DNA of 8,121 bases, from assembly GCA_002171035.2 (NCBI GenBank), contig NHHO02000028.1:8811-16931 (forward strand), in the 5' to 3' direction. Source of the stretch: Candidatus Pelagibacter sp. TMED165 (GTDB taxonomy: Bacteria > Pseudomonadota > Alphaproteobacteria > Pelagibacterales > Pelagibacteraceae). Both the position numbers and the translations under genes were made by a program. Positions 1-6,469 of the stretch are shown one piece after another (within the stretch, counting starts at the first letter, position 1; each line of letters opens with the position of its first letter). The notes under the pieces are model-generated. The model was not told where the DNA came from and did no database searches. It saw only the letters and a list, made by a program, of their open reading frames with translations.

Positions 1-387
1 GATTCTAAAGCTACAAGTTTCGAGTCAACCAAATTTGCTTTAAGCAATAATAAAAATATTTTCTGGATTTTAGGAGGTCTTCCAAAGTACAAAGATAAAT
101 TTAAACTTAATAAGTTTAAAGATAATATAAGCAAAGCCTATATCATAGGTAACCATACTAATTATTTTAAGAAATATTTTAAAAATAGGATTGATTACTC
201 AATATCTTTCAATTTAAAAAAAGCAATTAAAAAAATTTTGATAGATATTAAAAACTTCAACAATAAATCAGTAGTTTTATTGAGTCCATCAAGCGCTTCT
301 TATGATCAATTTGAAAACTTTGCAGACAGAGGAAATCAATTTAAAAAATTAGTTAAATTTTATGTTAACAGAACTATTAAAAAATAG
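1..387 (+). CDS. murD: MurD C-terminal part (UDP-MurNAc-L-Ala:D-Glu ligase), 5' end outside window
   Basis: This is the last 128 codons of an open frame that enters from the left edge and stops at TAG 385-387. MurD is the cytoplasmic ATP-dependent ligase that adds D-glutamate to UDP-MurNAc-L-alanine. What is visible is the Mur-ligase C-terminal domain. It opens on the signature DSKAT (visible residues 1-5), which contacts the substrate and phosphate in the family, followed by WILGG with a nearby Lys (residues 22-29), and LLSPSSASYDQF (93-104) leading into F..RG..F..L. These are the three conserved blocks at the MurD carboxyl end, and no other Mur ligase has this SP..AS.DQF block. The ATP-binding central domain and N-terminal domain lie outside the window. 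The stop lies 26 nt inside ftsW in another frame, so the two genes are probably translationally coupled. Identification is firm although only about a quarter to a third of the protein is seen. Confidence 0.95.
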   Translation, partial: DSKATSFESTKFALSNNKNIFWILGGLPKYKDKFKLNKFKDNISKAYIIGNHTNYFKKYFKNRIDYSISFNLKKAIKKILIDIKNFNNKSVVLLSPSSASYDQFENFADRGNQFKKLVKFYVNRTIKK

Positions 388-1492
388 AATTAATATTTAT
401 TGGAGAAATATTGATAAGAAATTATTATTAAGCTTTATTATTCTTTTTTTACTTGGACTTTTTTTTTCTTTTGCTTCTACTTCATCTTTAGCTGGAGAGA
501 GATTAAATAAAGATTATTACTTTTTTTTTTTAAAACATTTATTATTTGTTCTTTTATCGTTATTTTTGATGTTAATAATTTCATTTTTAAATCAAAATTT
601 TTTAAAGAAAATTATTATACCTTCATTCATAATAGTCTTTATATTACTATGCCTAGTCCCAATTATAGGTATTGAAGTTAAAGGAGCAAAAAGATGGTTG
701 GATTTTTATCTTTTTAGGTTACAACCAGTAGAGTTAATCAAACCTTTTTTTATTTTAGTTGTTGCAAATATCTTAGCGCAAAACTCAGAAAAAACATCCA
801 ACACTTCTTACTTTCTAAGCTTTTTATTACTTGTATCTATAATTATACTTTTGATTAATCAACCAGATATCGGTCAATCTATTTTATTAATGGGAACATG
901 GATGTCTATGGTATTTATTTCTGGTATAAGTGTTCTTTATATTTTTTTTATTTTTGTAACTTTTTTAATTTCTTTATCAAGCTTATTAATGTTTTTGCCT
1001 CAAAAATTTAATTACATTACTAATCGTTTAACCACTTTTATGGATCCTAATAAAGGAGATAGTTTTCAAACACAAAAAGCTTTAGATGCTATTAAACAAG
1101 GCGGTATTAAAGGTCAAGGAATGGGAGAAGGAATTTTAAAAGATAGCGTTCCAGAAGCACATACAGATTATGTGATTGCAGTTATCTCAGAAGAATTTGG
1201 ATCTTTAGTTTCTATAATTTTAATTACTATATTTCTTTATATTGCTTTTAGGATTATAAAAAAAACAGTCTTAGAAAAAGATCTTATAATTAAAATTTCA
1301 CTGTGCGGACTTGCTTCTCTTTTAGTCTTTCAAACATTTATTCATATAGGCGTAAATACAAGTTTATTACCCACTACCGGAATGACTCTGCCCTACTTAA
1401 GTTATGGAGGCTCCTCATTACTCGGGAGTGGAATTTTAGCTGGTGTAATTTTAAATTATACTAAGAATAGGTTTAATGATTATGAGATCTAA
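362..1492 (+). CDS. ftsW: FtsW, septal peptidoglycan glycosyltransferase (SEDS family)
   Basis: FtsW is the multi-spanning inner-membrane polymerase that joins lipid II disaccharides into glycan at the septum, working with a class B penicillin-binding protein. At 376 aa it has the usual size, with about ten hydrophobic segments. Conserved SEDS blocks are visible: KGAKRW and QPVELIKP (residues 108-128), QPDIG (167-171), the large periplasmic loop with GDSFQTQKALDAIKQGG and GQGMGEG (232-257), PEAHTDY (264-270), SEEFG (276-280), and LPTTGMTLPYLSYGGSSL (336-353). Asp269 in the PEAHTD block is at the position of the catalytic aspartate of the family. The PEAHTD..A.I.EE.G signature and its place between murD and murG favour FtsW over RodA. 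The ATG at 362 lies inside murD and has no clear ribosome site, so translation is probably coupled to murD. An 11-T run (521-531) codes for part of a Tyr/Phe-rich stretch. Confidence 0.97.
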   Translation: MLTELLKNRINIYWRNIDKKLLLSFIILFLLGLFFSFASTSSLAGERLNKDYYFFFLKHLLFVLLSLFLMLIISFLNQNFLKKIIIPSFIIVFILLCLVPIIGIEVKGAKRWLDFYLFRLQPVELIKPFFILVVANILAQNSEKTSNTSYFLSFLLLVSIIILLINQPDIGQSILLMGTWMSMVFISGISVLYIFFIFVTFLISLSSLLMFLPQKFNYITNRLTTFMDPNKGDSFQTQKALDAIKQGGIKGQGMGEGILKDSVPEAHTDYVIAVISEEFGSLVSIILITIFLYIAFRIIKKTVLEKDLIIKISLCGLASLLVFQTFIHIGVNTSLLPTTGMTLPYLSYGGSSLLGSGILAGVILNYTKNRFNDYEI

Positions 1493-2579
1493 AAATATTA
1501 AAATATTAATAGCTACCGGAGGAACTGGAGGACATGTTATGCCAGCCAACGGTTTAGCTAAGCATCTAATAGAAAATAATTTTTTAGTTGATATAACGGT
1601 TGATAATAGAGGCTTAAAGTATTTAAAAAAATCTAGAAACTATAATGTGAAAATAATTTCATCTTCAACTATATTTCAAAGAAATTTTTTTACTTTAATT
1701 CTAAGTTTTTTAAGAATTTTAAAAGCAATAATTATTTCAATTATTTATCTACTTCACTCTAGACCTAATATGATTTTTGGAATGGGAGGCTATTCATCAT
1801 TTCCTGTATGCATCGCAGCTAAAATTATCGGTATTCCATTTATAATTTATGAAAATAATCTTATTTTAGGAAAAACAAATAAATATTTACTACCGTTTGC
1901 AAAAAAAATAATTATTTCTTATGGAAATATAGAGGGTATAAAATCTCAATATAAATCTAAAATAGTGGTAACAGGAAATATAATTAGAAAAGAAATTTTA
2001 GAACTAAAAAAGAAAAATTTCAGTAGAATAAATCAGAAATTAAGCTTATTAATATTAGGTGGCAGTCAAGCTGCAAAAGTATTTGCTGAAAAATTACCGA
2101 AAATTATAATTAAATGTACCAAAGAGAAATTAGGTCTTAAGATATATCAACAATGTTTAGATGGTCAAAAAAAATCCCTATCTGCTATTTATAGAAAAAA
2201 CAAAATTGATTTTAAACTATTTAGTTTTACTAAAAATATTACTAATTATCTTTACAAATCTAATCTAGTTATAACTCGTTCGGGAGCTTCCATGTCAGCA
2301 GAACTTATTAACTGCAAAATCCCATTTATTTCGATACCATTGCCTACATCGGCTGACAATCATCAACTTAAAAATGCCCTATATTACAAAAAAAAAGGTT
2401 TTTCTTTTCTTATAGAAGAAAGTCAAATTGATAAAAATTTATTTCAATTGATAAAATCTATTTGCAAAGATAAATCTTTATTAAAAAAAACTATAAAAAA
2501 GCAAAATCAGTATTCAGATGTTTTTGTTTATAAAAAAATAGATAAAGTAATTAAAAGTTTAATATATGAAAAATATTAA
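1476..2579 (+). CDS. murG: MurG, lipid II synthase (UDP-GlcNAc transferase)
   Basis: MurG transfers GlcNAc from UDP-GlcNAc to lipid I on the inner face of the inner membrane, giving lipid II (GT28 family, GT-B fold). Length, 367 aa, is normal. The N-terminal domain shows the glycine loop GGTGGH (residues 15-20) and the second loop FGMGGYSSFP (101-110). A hydrophobic segment at about 71-92 fits the membrane-facing patch. The C-terminal domain has GGSQAA (195-200), RSGASMSAE (268-276, Glu276 at the uridine/ribose-binding position) and DNHQLKNA (294-301). Three family motifs deviate: the usual HEQN is YENN (125-128), GNPVR is GNIIR (167-171) and GGSQGA is GGSQAA. The gene overlaps ftsW by 17 nt. 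A short AGG (1469-1471) precedes the ATG at 1476, while a second in-frame ATG lies at 1482, so the start is uncertain by two codons. The catalytic framework looks intact. Confidence 0.95.
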   Translation: MIMRSKNIKILIATGGTGGHVMPANGLAKHLIENNFLVDITVDNRGLKYLKKSRNYNVKIISSSTIFQRNFFTLILSFLRILKAIIISIIYLLHSRPNMIFGMGGYSSFPVCIAAKIIGIPFIIYENNLILGKTNKYLLPFAKKIIISYGNIEGIKSQYKSKIVVTGNIIRKEILELKKKNFSRINQKLSLLILGGSQAAKVFAEKLPKIIIKCTKEKLGLKIYQQCLDGQKKSLSAIYRKNKIDFKLFSFTKNITNYLYKSNLVITRSGASMSAELINCKIPFISIPLPTSADNHQLKNALYYKKKGFSFLIEESQIDKNLFQLIKSICKDKSLLKKTIKKQNQYSDVFVYKKIDKVIKSLIYEKY

Positions 2580-3960
2580 TATTGGTAACAAAGAAATAAT
2601 TCATTTCGTAGGAATTGGTGGTATCGGTATGAGCGGTCTAGCTCAAGTGATGAAAATAATGGGTTTTAATATTCAGGGTAGTGATTTAGGATATAATAGG
2701 AATTCTGATAACTGTAAAAAAATAGGTATAAAAATATTTAAAGGTCATCACCTCAAGAACATTTCAAGAGCAACTATAATTGTAAAATCATCCGCAATTA
2801 AAACTAATAATATTGAATTAGTTGGAGCCATAAAAAGAAAATTACCAATTTATGAAAGAGCTGACATGTTAGCAAATATAGTTGCCCTCAAAAAAAATAT
2901 AGTGATTACAGGATCTCACGGAAAAACAACAACAACGTCCTTAGTTTCCAAGATTCTATCTGAAGCGAAGCTAGATCCTACAATCATTAATGGAGGAGTG
3001 ATTAACTCTATTAAAAACAATGCTAAATTTGGTAAAGGTGATTGGGCTGTATTAGAAGCAGATGAGTCAGACGGCAGTTTCTTAAAATTTCCTATTAATT
3101 ATTCCGTGGTTACAAATTTAGATCATGAGCATTTAGATTATTATAAGAGTTACAAGAATTTGGAAAATTCTTTTATTAAATTCATAAATAAAACACCACC
3201 CATAGGAAAATGTATAGTTTGTTTAGACAACTTAAAGCTAAAAAAAATTTTAAAACAAGTAAAGTCCAATAACTATTTAACATATGGTTTTAATAAAAGA
3301 TCTAACTACCAGATTTTAAATATTAAAACTAATCTAAAAAACTCTTTTTTTGATTTAAAAATAAATATTTATAGAAAAAGAAATTATATTAAAAATATTA
3401 ATTTAAACTTAATAGGAAGATATAATATTTCTAATGCAGCAGCAGCTATTGCAATATGCGATAACTTAGGAATAAACCACGATATAATCAAAAGAGCTCT
3501 TAAAAAATTTTCAGGGGTTCAAAGAAGAATGACAAAAATTTTTACAAAAAATAAAAATAATTTTTACGATGATTATGCTCATCACCCTACTGAAATTGAG
3601 TCTGTTCTTTCGAGTGTTAAAGAAGTTTATAAAAATAGAAAAATTATCACTATTTTTCAACCTCATAGGTATTCAAGAGTAAAAATACTAAAAAAAGAAT
3701 TTAATAAATGTTTCAAAAAAACAAACTTATTAATTCTTTGTCCAATTTTTCCAGCAGGTGAAAAAAAGGATAAAAAATTTAATGAAGATAATTTTGCCAA
3801 ATCTATTGCCAAAAATTCTAAAGTACAAGTAGTAAATATAAAAAATGAAATTGATATTAAAAAATATTTAAAAAAAAATCTAATTTCGGATGAGATAATA
3901 ATAGGTATGGGTGCAGGATCTATTTCCCAGTGGATGAGAAACTTAAAAAACAACTTATGA
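2566..3960 (+). CDS. murC: MurC, UDP-MurNAc:L-alanine ligase
   Basis: MurC is the cytoplasmic ATP-dependent ligase that attaches L-alanine to UDP-MurNAc, the first step of stem-peptide building. The 464 aa length is typical. All three Mur-ligase domains are present. The N-terminal Rossmann domain has HFVGIGGIGMSG (residues 13-24) and GSD (38-40). The central ATPase has the P-loop TGSHGKTTTT (115-124, Lys120), LEADESDGSF (163-172), TNLDHEHLDYY (183-193) and GRYNISNAAAA (284-294). The C-terminal domain has GVQRRM (317-322), DDYAHHPTE (335-343), FQPHRYSR (364-371) and GMGAGSI (447-453). The GVQRR plus DDYAHHP pair is MurC-specific. The usual Asp after GAG is Ser here (GAGSI), a minor change. It starts 14 nt inside murG with no Shine-Dalgarno sequence and ends in ATGA shared with murB, consistent with coupled translation. 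Confidence 0.97.
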   Translation: MKNINIGNKEIIHFVGIGGIGMSGLAQVMKIMGFNIQGSDLGYNRNSDNCKKIGIKIFKGHHLKNISRATIIVKSSAIKTNNIELVGAIKRKLPIYERADMLANIVALKKNIVITGSHGKTTTTSLVSKILSEAKLDPTIINGGVINSIKNNAKFGKGDWAVLEADESDGSFLKFPINYSVVTNLDHEHLDYYKSYKNLENSFIKFINKTPPIGKCIVCLDNLKLKKILKQVKSNNYLTYGFNKRSNYQILNIKTNLKNSFFDLKINIYRKRNYIKNINLNLIGRYNISNAAAAIAICDNLGINHDIIKRALKKFSGVQRRMTKIFTKNKNNFYDDYAHHPTEIESVLSSVKEVYKNRKIITIFQPHRYSRVKILKKEFNKCFKKTNLLILCPIFPAGEKKDKKFNEDNFAKSIAKNSKVQVVNIKNEIDIKKYLKKNLISDEIIIGMGAGSISQWMRNLKNNL

Positions 3961-4865
3961 TAAATAAAAATAATGATTTAAAAAAATATTTTGGTGACCA
4001 AATTATTTATGATGAAAACCTCAATAAATACAGTTGGTTTAAAATCGGTGGACCAACTGAGATTTTTTTTAAACCACGTGATGTTGAGCAATTAAAGAAT
4101 TTTTTGATAACTGCAAAAAAAATGCAGAAAGCTATCCACGTCCTGGGAGTAGGATCAAATACCTTATATAGAGATGGAGGTTTTAAAGGTATTGCTATTA
4201 AGTTAAGTCCAAATTTTTCATTTATCAGGGTATTAAAGGATAATATTATTGAAGCAGGAGCCGCAACAATCGATAAAAAAGTATCTGATTTTGCAACTGA
4301 AAATTCATTAGCTGGTTTAGAATTTTTGTCATGTATTCCTGGATCTATAGGAGGTGCAATAAGAATGAATAGTGGATGTTATGGATTTGATGTTTCACAA
4401 ATTCTAGAGTCAGTTACTGTAATTACTTTTGAAGGGAAAAAATTAGAAATCAAAAAAGATAATATTAATTTTTCATATAGAGGTTGTGACTTAAAAAAAG
4501 ATCTTGTTATTATAAGTGCCAAATTTAAAGGAGAAATTTCAAATAAAGAAGTTATTAGAAATTACCAAAAACAATTAATAGAAAAAAAAAAATATTCCCA
4601 GCCAAGTAAAATAAATACTTGTGGAAGCACTTTCAAAAATACTAAAAATAAAAAAGCCTGGGAATTAATCAAAGAATCAAAATGTGAAAATATTTCTGTT
4701 GGAAATGCTTTTATATCGAAAAAACATTGTAATTTTTTTGAAAATAAAGGAGAAGCGACTTCGAGAGATATAGAGGAATTAATTGCAAAAGTAAGATCTG
4801 CTGTCTTTAAAAAAACAGGAATAAAATTAGACTTAGAATTAAAGATTGTTGGAGAGGATAGATGA
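3957..4865 (+). CDS. murB: MurB, UDP-N-acetylenolpyruvoylglucosamine reductase
   Basis: MurB is the cytoplasmic flavoenzyme (FAD, NADPH) that reduces enolpyruvyl-UDP-GlcNAc to UDP-MurNAc. I chose the ATG at 3957 because it forms an ATGA overlap with the murC stop and places the conserved YSWFKIGGP block (residues 25-33) where the family has it, giving 302 aa. A GTG at 3930 would add nine residues and a 31-nt overlap and cannot be excluded. The FAD-binding part shows LGVGSN (63-68) and RDGG (72-75), then LEFLSCIPGSIGGA (121-134) with MNSGCYG (137-143). The substrate-binding part shows FSYRGCDL (172-179, with Arg175), QPSKINTCGSTFKN (215-228; Ser224 at the position of the catalytic proton donor) and LELKI near the end (Glu294 at the position of the catalytic glutamate). 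An 11-A run (4582-4592) encodes Lys residues within EKKKYSQP. It overlaps ddl by 4 nt. Confidence 0.95.
   Translation: MINKNNDLKKYFGDQIIYDENLNKYSWFKIGGPTEIFFKPRDVEQLKNFLITAKKMQKAIHVLGVGSNTLYRDGGFKGIAIKLSPNFSFIRVLKDNIIEAGAATIDKKVSDFATENSLAGLEFLSCIPGSIGGAIRMNSGCYGFDVSQILESVTVITFEGKKLEIKKDNINFSYRGCDLKKDLVIISAKFKGEISNKEVIRNYQKQLIEKKKYSQPSKINTCGSTFKNTKNKKAWELIKESKCENISVGNAFISKKHCNFFENKGEATSRDIEELIAKVRSAVFKKTGIKLDLELKIVGEDR
4851..4857 (+). promoter_or_regulatory. Shine-Dalgarno sequence of ddl
   Basis: GGAGAGG lies inside the last codons of murB, 4 nt (from its end) before the ddl ATG at 4862. It is the only clearly purine-rich, well-spaced ribosome site I find in the window. The other starts have a weak AGG-type match or nothing. 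Together with the ATGA overlap it fixes the ddl start. Confidence 0.6.
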
Positions 4866-5797
4866 AAAAAAAAAAGAGAATTTTAGTTATAATGGGTGGA
4901 ACTTCCAGAGAGCGAGCAGTAAGTTTGGAAAGTGGAAAGGCTTGTATTAGAGCTATTAAAAATCTTGGTTATAAAGTAATTACATTTGATCCTTTGATAA
5001 AATCTTTTAATGAAATAGATCCAAAAAAAATTGATATAATTTTTAATGCTTTACACGGTAAAGACGGAGAAGACGGAATAGCCCAGACCTACTTTGAGTA
5101 TTTAGGAATACCTTATACGCATTCAGGAGTGATTTCATCGATGAATGCAATGGATAAAGTAATTTCAAAAAAAATTTTTTTTAAAAATAAAATACTATCC
5201 CCTCAATATTTTTTTTTAAACAAAAATAAATTTAGCAATAAACTTTTGATGAAAAAAATAATAAAGGGAAGATTAAAATATCCAATAGTAGTAAAACCTA
5301 CATGTGAAGGTTCTAGTATAGGAGTGAGAATATGTAAAAATTTCATGAGTTTGATTAAAAATACAAAAATTTTATTTATCAATTATGACAATCTAATATT
5401 TGAACAATTTATAGGTGGACAAGAGATTCAGGCTGCAGTGATTAACAATAAAGCAATAGGAGCTATTGAACTAAAACCAAAAAGAAAATTTTATGATTAT
5501 AAAGCGAAGTACTTAAAATCATCTAAAACAGAACACATTATGCCTGCAAATTTAAATAAAAAAAAATACAATGAAGTACTTAATATTTCACTCAAAACAC
5601 ATAAGGCATTAAAATGCAGCGGTGTTACAAGGTCAGATTTTAAATTTTTCAAAAACAAATTTTACCTATTAGAAATTAACACCCAACCAGGCATGACAAA
5701 TTTATCATTAGTACCTGAAATCTCCAAATATAAAGGAATTTCTTTTAAGGGTCTTGTCAAGAAGATTATATCTAATGCAAAAATTAATAAATATTAA
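4862..5797 (+). CDS. ddl: D-alanine--D-alanine ligase
   Basis: This ATP-grasp ligase makes the D-Ala-D-Ala dipeptide that MurF adds to the peptidoglycan precursor. At 311 aa it matches the DdlB type. The N-terminal domain shows MGGTSRERAVSLESG (residues 11-25), with Glu17 at the position that binds the first D-Ala, and NALHGKDGEDG (62-72). The ATP-grasp core has VVKPTCEGSSIGV (143-155), FEQFIGGQEI (180-189), FYDYKAKY (210-217) and LLEINTQPGMTNLSLVPE (269-286), whose Glu and Asn bind magnesium. Tyr217 in the omega loop is the residue that in this family favours D-Ala over D-lactate as second substrate, so an ordinary D-Ala-D-Ala end is expected. An 11-A run begins on the last base of the ATGA overlap and encodes the first Lys residues, so a slippage there would shift the frame at once. 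It overlaps ftsQ by one base. Confidence 0.96.
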   Translation: MKKKKRILVIMGGTSRERAVSLESGKACIRAIKNLGYKVITFDPLIKSFNEIDPKKIDIIFNALHGKDGEDGIAQTYFEYLGIPYTHSGVISSMNAMDKVISKKIFFKNKILSPQYFFLNKNKFSNKLLMKKIIKGRLKYPIVVKPTCEGSSIGVRICKNFMSLIKNTKILFINYDNLIFEQFIGGQEIQAAVINNKAIGAIELKPKRKFYDYKAKYLKSSKTEHIMPANLNKKKYNEVLNISLKTHKALKCSGVTRSDFKFFKNKFYLLEINTQPGMTNLSLVPEISKYKGISFKGLVKKIISNAKINKY

Positions 5798-6465
5798 TGA
5801 CTAGGACATCTAAATTTTTTATTTTATTATTAACTTTATTATTACTGTCAACCTACAGCCCAAATATAAAAAAATATTCTTCTAGTGTTTTATTTCCGGT
5901 CAAACAAATATCGATACGAAATAATAATATAATAAGTAGTGAAAAAATTGTTTATAAATTAGATCACATTAAAGGTAAAAATTTGATGTTTATAAACAAT
6001 CAAGATATTAACAATGCAATCGCTGATATTGATTTTATACATGGAATTAAAACAAAAAAAATTTACCCTTCTACAATTATAATTTCTATTTATGAAAAAA
6101 AACCTGTGGCAATTTTAATTAAAAAAAAAAAGAAATTTTATATCACAGATAAAGGAAATTTAATCAATTTTAAAAAATTAGAAGAATATAATAAATTACC
6201 GACAGTATTCGGAGAGAATAAAGAATTCTATAAGCTTTATTTGGATCTTAATAAAATTGACTTTCCTCTGTATAGTATAAAATCTTTTTTATCATTTGAA
6301 GTAGGTCGATGGGATATAATTTTAAAAAATGATATTATAATTAAACTTCCAGAGATCAATTATTTAGAAAGTTTAAAAAACTATATTGAAATTGGCAATA
6401 AAGAGGACTTTAATAAATATAAAATATTTGATTATAGGATAAATAATCAAATTATTTTAAATTAG
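5797..6465 (+). CDS. ftsQ: FtsQ, divisome scaffold with POTRA domain (short form)
   Basis: FtsQ is a bitopic inner-membrane protein that links early and late divisome proteins (partners FtsB and FtsL in the periplasm). Only seven residues, with Arg3 and Lys6 positive, precede a single membrane span at about residues 7-20. A POTRA domain follows (about 33-103): FPVKQISIRNN, a short helix, the N..FI....I...I turn and IYPSTIIISIYEKKPVA, the usual strand pattern. The beta domain retains LPTVFGE (134-140), GRWDIILKN (170-178), IKLPE (182-186) and a terminal FDYRINNQ (211-218), all recognisable counterparts of FtsQ motifs. At 222 aa it is clearly shorter than the 276 aa of E. coli FtsQ. The cytoplasmic tail is nearly absent and the C-terminal beta domain ends directly after the last strand. 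ATG at 5797 overlaps the ddl stop as TAATG. An 11-A run (6121-6131) encodes part of a Lys stretch. Confidence 0.92.
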   Translation: MTRTSKFFILLLTLLLLSTYSPNIKKYSSSVLFPVKQISIRNNNIISSEKIVYKLDHIKGKNLMFINNQDINNAIADIDFIHGIKTKKIYPSTIIISIYEKKPVAILIKKKKKFYITDKGNLINFKKLEEYNKLPTVFGENKEFYKLYLDLNKIDFPLYSIKSFLSFEVGRWDIILKNDIIIKLPEINYLESLKNYIEIGNKEDFNKYKIFDYRINNQIILN

Positions 6466-6469
6466 ACTC

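Noticed and set aside
3663..3953. Open reading frame of 96 codons on the minus strand within murC
   Set aside because: It lies entirely opposite the MurC C-terminal domain, which has strong family motifs. The translation is Phe/Ile-rich, as expected for the reverse of Lys/Asn-rich coding, and has no recognisable domain.
3930..3956. GTG at 3930 as the murB start
   Set aside because: The nine extra residues have no counterpart in the family start, GTG is the weaker codon, and the ATG at 3957 makes the ATGA coupling seen again at murB-ddl. Not fully excluded.
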